This document shows, one piece after another, positions 1-5,350 of a stretch of 8,939 nt of DNA. The notes beneath the pieces are model-generated. The model did not search any database. It was not told where the DNA came from and saw nothing but the letters and a program-made list of their open reading frames with translations. The stretch spans positions 1-8,939 of the forward strand of contig JAIRLH010000113.1 in assembly GCA_031259485.1 (NCBI GenBank). The letters are read 5' to 3'. The position numbers were made by a program, and so were the translations under genes. Position 1 is the first letter of the stretch, and each line of letters begins with the position of its first letter. The stretch is from Elusimicrobiota bacterium (GTDB taxonomy: Bacteria; Elusimicrobiota; Elusimicrobia; Elusimicrobiales; Elusimicrobiaceae).

Positions 1-401
1 CTTAAGGCATTGGGGTATCTCATTAATACTTTCCCAACCAACTCGTTTGTAGTAAATGTTTTGCCTGTTTGCCCTAAAAACCAAATAGCATAATCCCCTG
101 CCAGAATATACTCCCTCAAAACATAAATTTATATATTTGTCGGCGGGTTCAACTCTGTTTTTGCGTGGCACAACTTTTTGAAAGTTGCGCCACACGCCGG
201 CAATATCCTTTTTGTATTTTTTGGCTACGCTTTTTAGCTCCATGCGACCAAAACTATAATCTTCATATGCTGCTCTCACCCGACTCTTTGCCAAACAAAA
301 AGCAAGTCCGCAATACTTACGTTTGTAGACTTGCTTGGATTTATAAAAACTTTTCTTTTTTAACTCAACACCGCCACATCTTTTACAATATTTTTTATCA
401 T
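1..401 (-). CDS. Zinc-ribbon DDE transposase, N-terminal part, apparently frameshifted
   Basis: A transposase would catalyse movement of the surrounding IS. On the minus strand one frame is open from about position 419 to the window edge. It reads YCKRCGG, a second ribbon half (YKRKYCGLAFC), a helix-turn-helix-like stretch (ELKSVAKKYKKDIAGVWRNF) and then the start of a catalytic core (CFEGVYSGRGLCYLVFR). The only ATG with a good ribosome site (AGAGG, six bases upstream) is at 401-399, but it is one base out of phase: in its own frame it stops after 13 codons. One extra A in the A6 run at 391-396 would give MIKKYCKRCGG and join the frames. Two expected residues also look lost: the third zinc cysteine is Arg, and the Asp usual in the FDG core motif is Glu. 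It is probably a decaying copy, or it carries a homopolymer sequencing error. The left end is cut by the window. Confidence 0.6.
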
Positions 402-441
402 ATTCAACCTCTAAAATATTATTTAATCATTTCTACGACGC

Positions 442-469
442 TATTAGACCTGTTTTTGCTTATTAGACC
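442..469 (-). repeat. Tandem GGTCTAATA repeats at the IS end
   Basis: On the minus strand GGTCTAATA occurs twice (461-469 and 442-450), 19 bases apart from start to start. They sit just outside the transposase leader. By analogy with other IS ends they could be transposase-binding sites within the terminal repeat; the second terminus needed to confirm this is not in the window. Confidence 0.4.
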
Positions 470-470
470 C

Positions 471-663
471 CCGCGGTAGATTTGGGCCTGTCGCTACGCC
501 TGTTGCCATTGCTCTTTCTGTTGAATAAATAGTTATTTAACTCATCATTGTGAGAAGCAAAGCGCGGGATGACAATATATTTCACAAAAAAGTCCGCTTG
601 GGAGGTATTAGATTCTCAAACGAACTTTTATTTTTTATTTATAATATCTTTTTCATTATCGTT
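471..663. other. Spacer between IS and pilin gene; no gene seen
   Basis: No supported coding region on either strand. It contains an AT-rich hairpin (520-528 with 533-541, 4-base loop) and, at 545-577, a segment reading TCATTGTGAGAAGC then GCGGGATGACAAT. That segment resembles the dispersed intergenic repeats of the type CATTGCGAG.../...GGGATGACA found in many bacterial genomes. No T-rich intrinsic terminator for the pilin transcript is visible here. Confidence 0.4.
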
Positions 664-1197
664 TTAAGGCAACGGATAATAGGGCCACCATGTAGAAAAT
701 ACACCGCTAGGATTTGGTCCAGTCCCGATTTGATTAGGACAAAAATTAGTATCCGCATACCTCCAGTATCGTGTACACATAATTATATCGTTTGGGTGCC
801 CATTGGCATTAAAGAAAATTACAAAACCATTACCTTTAAATTTTCCTTTGGTAAATACTGCATATGCCCACGTTAGTCCCAAATAGGTTGCAAGACCAAG
901 TTCATACCAATCATTTGTCTTGACTGAGTCTGCATTATTATTTTCAACAATAGAACTTTTATAAGAAAGAGAATCGAAACTTATTCCCAACTTAGAAAAT
1001 TGGTTAGTGAATTCACCGTTTGCGAGTTCATATTCCTGCTCGGCTGTATGAACATTCTTGAGCATCATTTTAAGCTCGGATGTGCGCGAATTCCAAACTG
1101 CCTTGTTGTATTTCGGAAGCGCAATAAGGACAAGAATGCCTATTATGAATACAACGACTAATAATTCAATCAGAGTAAAACCTTTTGCATTTTTCAT
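664..1197 (-). CDS. Type IV pilin-like protein (prepilin with class III signal)
   Basis: Predicted 177-residue prepilin of the type IV pilus / type II secretion pseudopilin superfamily. The N-terminus is MKNAKG|FTLIELLVVVFIIG: a six-residue basic leader, the prepilin peptidase site after Gly6, Glu at mature position 5, and a hydrophobic assembly helix to about residue 28. Cys141 and Cys153 could form the C-terminal disulfide loop typical of pilins. The C-terminus is Trp/Pro/Tyr rich. I choose ATG 1197 because GAGGTG sits six bases upstream; the GTG at 1206 that would lengthen the leader is part of that ribosome site. The gene stands alone behind its own promoter, with no assembly genes (PilB/C/D) nearby. 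It may be a structural or minor pilin, or a pseudopilin; the sequence does not decide. I recall Elusimicrobium genomes carrying many isolated pilin-like genes, which would fit. Confidence 0.85.
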   Translation of the reverse strand: MKNAKGFTLIELLVVVFIIGILVLIALPKYNKAVWNSRTSELKMMLKNVHTAEQEYELANGEFTNQFSKLGISFDSLSYKSSIVENNNADSVKTNDWYELGLATYLGLTWAYAVFTKGKFKGNGFVIFFNANGHPNDIIMCTRYWRYADTNFCPNQIGTGPNPSGVFSTWWPYYPLP

Positions 1198-1219
1198 AGT
1201 TTGCACCTCGTTGTTCTTT

Positions 1220-1248
1220 ATTATATCATTCCCGAATGTCTTTATCAG
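1220..1248 (-). promoter_or_regulatory. Promoter of the pilin-like gene
   Basis: On the minus strand CTGATA (1248-1243, 4/6 to the -35 consensus) is followed after 17 bases by a perfect TATAAT (1225-1220). Transcription would start near 1213, leaving a short leader that contains the GAGGTG ribosome site. It lies downstream of the terminator at 1275-1325, so the gene can be expressed independently of dnaX. Confidence 0.65.
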
Positions 1249-1274
1249 GGATCTATTTTAGTTTTTCGGCCAAT

Positions 1275-1325
1275 AAAAAAGCGGCCAATTACTTTAGACT
1301 TATCGGGAACTAAAGTAATCGCCGC
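1275..1325 (-). terminator. Intrinsic terminator on the minus strand below dnaX
   Basis: On the minus strand GCGGC (1325-1321) and ATTACTTTAG (1319-1310) pair with CTAAAGTAAT (1297-1288) and GCCGC (1285-1281), with a small internal loop and a 12-base apical loop. A run of six T follows at 1280-1275. It would end transcripts from the tRNA-Val/marC/dnaX unit or from a small RNA encoded just upstream. The apical loop is complementary to an upstream segment (see the ncRNA candidate). Confidence 0.75.
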
Positions 1326-1430
1326 CTATCCGTGCGCCTTGCGGCGCGCGGATAAAGCAAGCGATTGCTTTTAGACCGATAAGTACTTTTGAGTTTTCCC
1401 AAAAGTTCTCCATAGCCAAAAGCTATGGTC
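1276..1430 (-). ncRNA. Candidate structured RNA / 3' UTR ending in a terminator
   Basis: Between the dnaX stop and the terminator nearly every base can pair. On the minus strand, in order: hairpin 1428-1422/1416-1410 (7 bp perfect); hairpin 1406-1400/1391-1385 (7 bp); segment ACTTATCGG (1384-1376); hairpin 1371-1365/1360-1354 (7 bp); hairpin 1354-1343/1338-1327 (12 positions with one A-C mismatch, closed by a GCAA tetraloop); then the terminator hairpin. Its loop holds CCGATAAGT (1306-1298), fully complementary to ACTTATCGG. The tetraloop and T-run orient it to the minus strand. It matches no RNA family I recognise. It could be a long dnaX 3' UTR, an independent small RNA, a leader for the pilin gene, or a dispersed palindromic element. 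Confidence 0.4.
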
Positions 1431-1460
1431 CTAAAAACAATCTGTAAACTGCTATTTCAA

Positions 1461-1489
1461 ATTTTACTATCTGTTTTTATTTTACAATA
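1461..1489 (-). promoter_or_regulatory. Possible weak promoter for the structured region below dnaX
   Basis: On the minus strand TAAAAT (1466-1461, 5/6 to -10) lies 15 bases after TTGTAA (1487-1482, 4/6 to -35). Spacing is short and the sequence is AT-rich, so chance occurrence is likely. If real it would start a transcript near 1454 that covers the hairpin cluster. Confidence 0.22.
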
Positions 1490-1496
1490 CTTTGAA

Positions 1497-3236
1497 TTAA
1501 ACTTGTTCCAAAATATACCCGCCGAAAATATTTAAGATTTTTTGCGCCGTCTCTCCTACTTCCGGCGCGGTTTGCAAGGCTGCAGTCGCGGGATGCGGCT
1601 GCAGATATGCCGAATAATCGCCCGCGACAAAAGGTTCTTCGTCGCTTATTATGGGGGACGCCGCCCGCGGCGCTGGTTTTAGCGCGGCAACCGGCTTGGG
1701 CGTGGGGCCCGCGTGCTGCTCGTCAAAAATGAAATCTATATTTGCGTCTACGGCCTTAAGCGCGGCTGCCTGCAAATCCTTAACGCGCTTTTTCAAGGTG
1801 TCCAAAAGAAAAGCGTCTTTGCCCTTGAAAGTAAGCAGCCATTTATTCTCCGCCGGGAAAGACGGGGTGAAATCCTGCAAAATATCATAAAGGAAAGGAA
1901 ATTGCGCCGCAGTCTGCTGCTTAAAAGCCGTCCATGCGGCCTGTTGGGTTGCCGCCGACGGCGCGGCTACAATTTTTGCCGCGGATTCTTTTCCGGGCTC
2001 CGCCGGCTCAATTAAAGTTTTTTTTTCGCTCTTATTATGCGCGTCGGGTGCGGGCGGCAATGTGTCCGCGGAGCCGCTTTCAAGCGCTTCCAGGCGGGCA
2101 ATGAGATCTTCAATATCCACCGCGCTTTCCATGATGGTAAAAAGCCCGACTTCTGCCGAAAGCAAAGGCGTGTCAGAAAACTTAATCTCATCCGCGAGTT
2201 TCGAAATTTTGCGCGTAAGCGCGGCAATAAACGCGGGCGAAGTTTCCTGCAGAATATTCCTTGCGTCCGCAAAAGGCTCCGCGCCCGCGTTAAGAGATAA
2301 ATAAAAAATCCCGCCGAAGGCGGTCTTGAGGTCTTTAAGCAGGCTTACGGCGTCAAAGCCTTCGCCGCGCATGGTTTCAAAAACTTTGTGCAACGCGGGG
2401 CCGTCCCTGCGCGCGATGGCGAAAACCGCGTTTTTAACAAGCTCATGCGGCAGAAGACCCAGCATTTCCGCCACCAAATCTTTGCCTACTTTGCCGTCGG
2501 AAAACGCTATCGCCCTGTCAAAAATCGTCAATGCGTCGCGCAGAGCGCCGCCGGCATATTTGGCTATAATACGCGCGGCGTCATCATCAAGCTCAATATT
2601 TTCCGCGCCGGCCAAATCAAGCAGGTGAGAGGATATTTCGTCCTCGGTAATAGGTTTAAAGCGGAAAGTCTGGCAGCGTGAGGAAATCGTAAGCGGTACT
2701 TTATGCAGTTCAGTCGTGGCGAGGATAAAAACCACGTGCGCGGGCGGCTCCTCAATAGTTTTAAGCAGAGCGTTAAAAGCCGAGGCGGATAGCATGTGTA
2801 CCTCGTCCAGTATGAAAACTTTATATCTGTCTCTGCCCGAGGAAAGTGCCACGGTGTCTATTATCGCTTCGCGCACTTTGTCAACGCCCGTATTGCTGGC
2901 CGCGTCGAGCTCAAGCACATCCATATCGGCTGAGGCGGCGATTTCTCTGCATTGCGGACATTTGCCGCACGGGCTGGGAGTGGGCTTATCTTCCGCGTAT
3001 CCGGTACAATTCAAAGCTTTTGCAAATAATCGCGCAGAGGTTGTTTTGCCGCATCCGCGCGGGCCGTAAAACAAATAAGCGTGCGCAATGCGCCCGGTTT
3101 TAAGCGCGTTGATAAGCGTTTTTGACACCGTCTGCTGCCCGACGACTTCTTCAAAAGTCTGCGGGCGGTATTTATTGGCTAGGCTGGTATATTTTTTTTG
3201 CCGGCCGTTTGGGCCGGCATCTTCAAACATTTCCAT
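1497..3236 (-). CDS. dnaX: DNA polymerase III subunit gamma/tau
   Basis: This is the AAA+ motor subunit of the clamp loader that places the beta sliding clamp on DNA; the long tau form also links clamp loader and polymerase. The 579 residues show Walker A GPRGCGKT (58-65), the zinc module C77-C90-C93-C96, Walker B with DEVH at 144-147, sensor 1 near LATTELHK (172-179) and the SRC arginine-finger motif (186-188). Domain III ends near residue 385. A Pro/Ala-rich linker and a tau-like C-terminal region follow. ATG 3236 lies three bases after the stop of the MarC-family gene, with no clear ribosome site, suggesting translational coupling; ATG 3230 is an alternative start. An A9 run at codons 404-407 provides a slippage site for a shorter gamma-like form. 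Transcription probably ends at the terminator at 1275-1325. Confidence 0.97.
   Translation of the reverse strand: MEMFEDAGPNGRQKKYTSLANKYRPQTFEEVVGQQTVSKTLINALKTGRIAHAYLFYGPRGCGKTTSARLFAKALNCTGYAEDKPTPSPCGKCPQCREIAASADMDVLELDAASNTGVDKVREAIIDTVALSSGRDRYKVFILDEVHMLSASAFNALLKTIEEPPAHVVFILATTELHKVPLTISSRCQTFRFKPITEDEISSHLLDLAGAENIELDDDAARIIAKYAGGALRDALTIFDRAIAFSDGKVGKDLVAEMLGLLPHELVKNAVFAIARRDGPALHKVFETMRGEGFDAVSLLKDLKTAFGGIFYLSLNAGAEPFADARNILQETSPAFIAALTRKISKLADEIKFSDTPLLSAEVGLFTIMESAVDIEDLIARLEALESGSADTLPPAPDAHNKSEKKTLIEPAEPGKESAAKIVAAPSAATQQAAWTAFKQQTAAQFPFLYDILQDFTPSFPAENKWLLTFKGKDAFLLDTLKKRVKDLQAAALKAVDANIDFIFDEQHAGPTPKPVAALKPAPRAASPIISDEEPFVAGDYSAYLQPHPATAALQTAPEVGETAQKILNIFGGYILEQV
2018..2026 (-). 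other. A9 slippage site in dnaX (tau/gamma switch candidate)
   Basis: On the minus strand nine consecutive A occupy codons 404-407 (gaa aaa aaa act). With eight A the frame reads Leu then TAA (a 407-residue product). With ten A, or a -1 ribosomal shift, it reads Asn-Phe-Asn then TGA (409 residues). Both products keep domains I-III and lose the tau region. A GC-rich imperfect hairpin begins about ten bases further on. Thermus thermophilus dnaX makes gamma by transcriptional slippage on an A9 run, so the arrangement has a known precedent. Confidence 0.6.
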
Positions 3237-3239
3237 ATT

Positions 3240-3920
3240 TTATTGCATGTGCGTGTATAAGGGGTTTATGGCGCCCGGCAACAGCTGGGCCGCGCCGTCA
3301 ACGACAAATTGCACGGCTATCGCGCAAAGCAGCAAACCCATGGTGCGGGTAATTATCTGCATGCCGTTTTTGCCCAAAATGCCGGCAAACCAGCGAGACA
3401 TATACAAAACCGACGCTATAATTGCGCAGACAACCATAAGCGCAAGTATCATAAATACATGCGTGCCCGCATTCTGCGCGCGCTGGGAAAATAAAATAAC
3501 CGTGGTTATGGTGCCCGGTCCCACAAATATTGGTATAGCTACGGGCACGATGATATTGCTCAGGCGTCTTTTTGCTTCCTGAAACGGGTTTGCGACCAAA
3601 GGTTTTTGTTCAAGACCTTCGCTGTCAAATTTAGATTTGCCGTGAAGCATGCGTATGCCTATCATCATAATCAAAATACCGCCTGCTATCCTGAACGCCG
3701 GTATGGTTATGCCGAACATTTTAAGAAAAGGCTGCCCCGCAAAATAGAAAAACGAAATTATCAGAAATACGGCAACCCCCATAAGTTTGGCGATATTTTT
3801 TTGGACTTCATTAGGGTCTTCGTTGACGTTTTCCAAAAATACGGGCACATTGCCTATCGGGTTTAAAATAGCCAGCACGGCTATAAAAAAGCTCATAACG
3901 AGGCTGAAATCTATTTTCAT
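3240..3920 (-). CDS. MarC family integral membrane protein
   Basis: Predicted 226-residue polytopic inner-membrane protein of the MarC/YchE/YhgN family, whose biochemical role is not established despite the historical multiple-antibiotic-resistance name. About six hydrophobic segments are visible (roughly residues 5-25, 46-62, 70-92, 125-147, 155-176 and 192-212). Family motifs are NPIGNVPVF (20-28), VPVAIPIFVGPGTIT (125-139) and AVQFVVDG (202-209). I choose ATG 3920 because GGTGA lies eight bases upstream; GTG 3932 and TTG 3935 would only extend a short charged leader. It starts 22 bases after the 3' end of tRNA-Val and ends three bases before dnaX, so the three are probably one transcript. 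A functional link to dnaX is not evident. Confidence 0.9.
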   Translation of the reverse strand: MKIDFSLVMSFFIAVLAILNPIGNVPVFLENVNEDPNEVQKNIAKLMGVAVFLIISFFYFAGQPFLKMFGITIPAFRIAGGILIMMIGIRMLHGKSKFDSEGLEQKPLVANPFQEAKRRLSNIIVPVAIPIFVGPGTITTVILFSQRAQNAGTHVFMILALMVVCAIIASVLYMSRWFAGILGKNGMQIITRTMGLLLCAIAVQFVVDGAAQLLPGAINPLYTHMQ

Positions 3921-3942
3921 TTTTGTTTTCACCAATAAAGAA

Positions 3943-4014
3943 TGGGCAGTACAGGGTTCGAACCTGTGGCCTTCCGCGTGTGAGGCGGACGCGCTACCGC
4001 TGCGCCAACTGCCC
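3943..4014 (-). tRNA. tRNA-Val (anticodon CAC)
   Basis: Complete cloverleaf on the minus strand: acceptor GGGCAGT/ACTGCCC, D stem GCGC/GCGC, anticodon stem TCCGC/GCGGA around loop CTCACAC (anticodon CAC, reading GUG valine codons), a five-base variable loop, and T arm ACAGG-TTCGAAC-CCTGT. The discriminator is A. CCA is not encoded, so it must be added after transcription. No terminator fits in the 22 bases before the MarC-family gene, so the tRNA is likely cut out of a longer mRNA. Confidence 0.95.
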
Positions 4015-4165
4015 GTAATCTACAGGGGCCGCACCGCGGCCCGCCGGTGGTTTATTTGATATATTTTAACATATTTTGACAGTAGCTCGCAGCCTGCGGC
4101 GCCGCGTAAAAAAACGCATCGGTAAAAAACGCGGAGAGTTAAATTATGCTGCAGTTCGCAAAGCC
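4015..4165 (-). promoter_or_regulatory. Leader and promoter region of tRNA-Val; GC-rich inverted repeats
   Basis: Upstream of the tRNA on the minus strand is a perfect 7-bp hairpin with a 3-base loop (4042-4036 with 4032-4026), 11 bases before the mature 5' end. Before it lies an AT-rich stretch (about 4046-4080) with several -10-like hexamers (TAAAAT, TATATC) but no convincing -35, so I cannot fix the promoter. Further upstream are the palindrome GCGGCGCCGC (4096-4105) and the inverted pair CCGCGT/ACGCGG (4102-4107 and 4129-4134). These lie below the response-regulator gene and may help end its transcript, although the T runs fall inside the loop rather than after the stem. Confidence 0.35.
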
Positions 4166-4543
4166 TTAGGCATCTCCCATAAGCGTTTTTACTTTTTGTA
4201 GCAGGACGCTGGTGCGGAAGGGTTTAATACAGAAATCGCGCACATGGGAAGAACCTTGGAACATTTTTTCGGATTCTTCAAGCGCGGACATTATCATTAC
4301 GGACGTATCCGCCAGCTCTTCATCCTCGGACATCTGCTTGACTATATATTTCCCGTCAAAGCCGGGCAACATAAGGTCAAGTATCACAAGATGCGGCCTA
4401 ACCTTTTTTATAAGTTCCAAAGCATTGCGGCCGTTATCGCACAGGTAAACTTCGTATCCGGCATTGGTCAGTATCATATTTACCAGTTCTAGGATATCAA
4501 CCTCGTCTTCAACGACGACTATTTTCTTTTTGAGCTCTGCCAT
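4166..4543 (-). CDS. Stand-alone receiver-domain response regulator (CheY-like)
   Basis: A 125-residue protein that is a single phospho-receiver domain, with no output domain. The acidic pocket is Glu12-Asp13, the phospho-acceptor is Asp56 (in VILDLMLPG), the switch serine is Ser86 (MSAL), and the conserved lysine is Lys107 (IKPF). All the residues needed for phosphorylation are present. It would act through protein-protein contact, as a phosphorelay intermediate or as a target-binding switch. No histidine kinase or chemotaxis gene is in the window, so its partner is unknown. The start at 4543 has a strong purine-rich ribosome site (GAGGGAG) just upstream. It is transcribed divergently from tilS across a 75-base AT-rich spacer. 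Confidence 0.9.
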   Translation of the reverse strand: MAELKKKIVVVEDEVDILELVNMILTNAGYEVYLCDNGRNALELIKKVRPHLVILDLMLPGFDGKYIVKQMSEDEELADTSVMIMSALEESEKMFQGSSHVRDFCIKPFRTSVLLQKVKTLMGDA

Positions 4544-4618
4544 ACACTCCCTCTGTATTAGAATTTATTATAATTAATTTAATGTCTTTTTAATATTATA
4601 CTTTTTATTGCGGATATT
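4544..4618. promoter_or_regulatory. Divergent promoter region between response regulator and tilS
   Basis: An AT-rich 75-base spacer. On the minus strand perfect TATAAT boxes occur at 4572-4567 and 4600-4595, with poor -35 matches. On the plus strand TATACT (4597-4602) would start a transcript near 4609, about ten bases before the tilS ATG. That leaves almost no leader and fits the weak tilS ribosome site. Exact start sites are inferred. Confidence 0.4.
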
Positions 4619-5350
4619 ATGAATAACCTTAAATTTAAAGCCGTCACATGGCAGAGCCTTATACGCTTTGAGCGCGCAAACGCTTTCTTTAAGCCTAAAG
4701 ATAAGGTGCTGGCCGGTCTTTCCGGCGGGGCAGACTCCGTCGTTTTGCTGCATTTCTTAAAGCAGATTGCGGCGCGTAAACACTTTGACGTTTGCGCCTG
4801 CCACGTAAACCACGGCCTGCGCGCGCAAGCCGCGCGCGACGCGGCTTTTTCGCGCAGGACTGCCGCAAAGTTTGGCGTGCCTTTCGTATTAAAAAAAGTT
4901 AATGTCAAAAACCTTGCTCGCAAAGAAAAACTGAGTACGGAACATGCGGCCCGCAAAGCCCGATACAAAGCTTTTGGGGAGGCGGCCGAAAAATTAGGCT
5001 GCAATAAAATCGCCCTCGGACACCATCTTGACGACCATGTTGAAACCATACTTTTAAATATAATGCGCGGCACAAAAGCTAAGGGCCTGCTGGGCATACC
5101 GCCGCGCCGCATTACGGGACGCCTGCAAATCGTCCGTCCGCTGCTGTGCATAACAAAGGATGAGATTTTAAATTATATCAAATCTCACGATTTATCTTTT
5201 ATTGAAGACGAAACTAATTTTGAGGATATTTACACCCGCAACTGGGTGCGTCAGGAACTGCTGCCGATGCTTGAAAGCAAGCAGCCAAAAATAAGACGGC
5301 ATTTATCGGCAATGGCGGCAGACCTCGCCGAATATATCCAAAACAGTTAG
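4619..5350 (+). CDS. tilS: tRNA(Ile)-lysidine synthase, short form
   Basis: TilS attaches lysine to C34 of tRNA-Ile(CAU), using ATP, so that it reads AUA as isoleucine; it is normally essential. The 243 residues show the PP-loop SGGADS (35-40), the HVNHGLR motif (62-68), GHHLDDHVET (134-143) and the late N-domain motif ending TRNWVRQELLP (206-216). The protein then stops almost at once. E. coli TilS is about 430 residues and even short forms such as that of Aquifex are around 310, so the substrate-binding subdomains appear absent. I see no continuation in another frame; the downstream DNA is nnrE on the other strand. AUA codons are used in this window (for example in dnaX), so the activity should be needed. 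The ribosome site is weak. The last 48 bases overlap the end of nnrE. Confidence 0.9.
   Translation: MNNLKFKAVTWQSLIRFERANAFFKPKDKVLAGLSGGADSVVLLHFLKQIAARKHFDVCACHVNHGLRAQAARDAAFSRRTAAKFGVPFVLKKVNVKNLARKEKLSTEHAARKARYKAFGEAAEKLGCNKIALGHHLDDHVETILLNIMRGTKAKGLLGIPPRRITGRLQIVRPLLCITKDEILNYIKSHDLSFIEDETNFEDIYTRNWVRQELLPMLESKQPKIRRHLSAMAADLAEYIQNS

Larger units (their letters stand above)
1..470 (-). mobile_element. Insertion sequence, 5' (transposase-start) end, truncated by window edge
   Basis: The minus strand carries a transposase-like reading frame that runs off the left edge, preceded by an AT-rich leader and a pair of direct repeats (GGTCTAATA read on the minus strand, at 461-469 and 442-450). 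These lie where a terminal repeat and transposase-binding site would be expected, so I place the outer end near 470. The other terminus and the target-site duplication are outside the window, so the exact boundary is inferred. The family is uncertain: the layout of zinc ribbon, helix-turn-helix and then a DDE-type core resembles IS1249/IS256-group or related zinc-ribbon transposases. Confidence 0.55.

Noticed and set aside
165..479. 104-codon plus-strand frame in the IS region
   Set aside because: It is antisense to a transposase frame with recognisable motifs, and its own sequence shows no family features or ribosome site.
550..876. 108-codon plus-strand frame antisense to the pilin gene
   Set aside because: It mirrors the pilin-like CDS, which has a clear prepilin signal, promoter and ribosome site.
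2012..2272. 86-codon minus-strand frame inside dnaX
   Set aside because: It is the shifted frame of dnaX that happens to end at the stop just after the A9 run; it is not a separate gene.
3192..3218. Perfect 7-bp GC hairpin next to an 8-base A/T run near the dnaX start
   Set aside because: On either strand the T run is on the wrong side for an intrinsic terminator; it falls in codons 7-15 of dnaX and probably reflects codon content.
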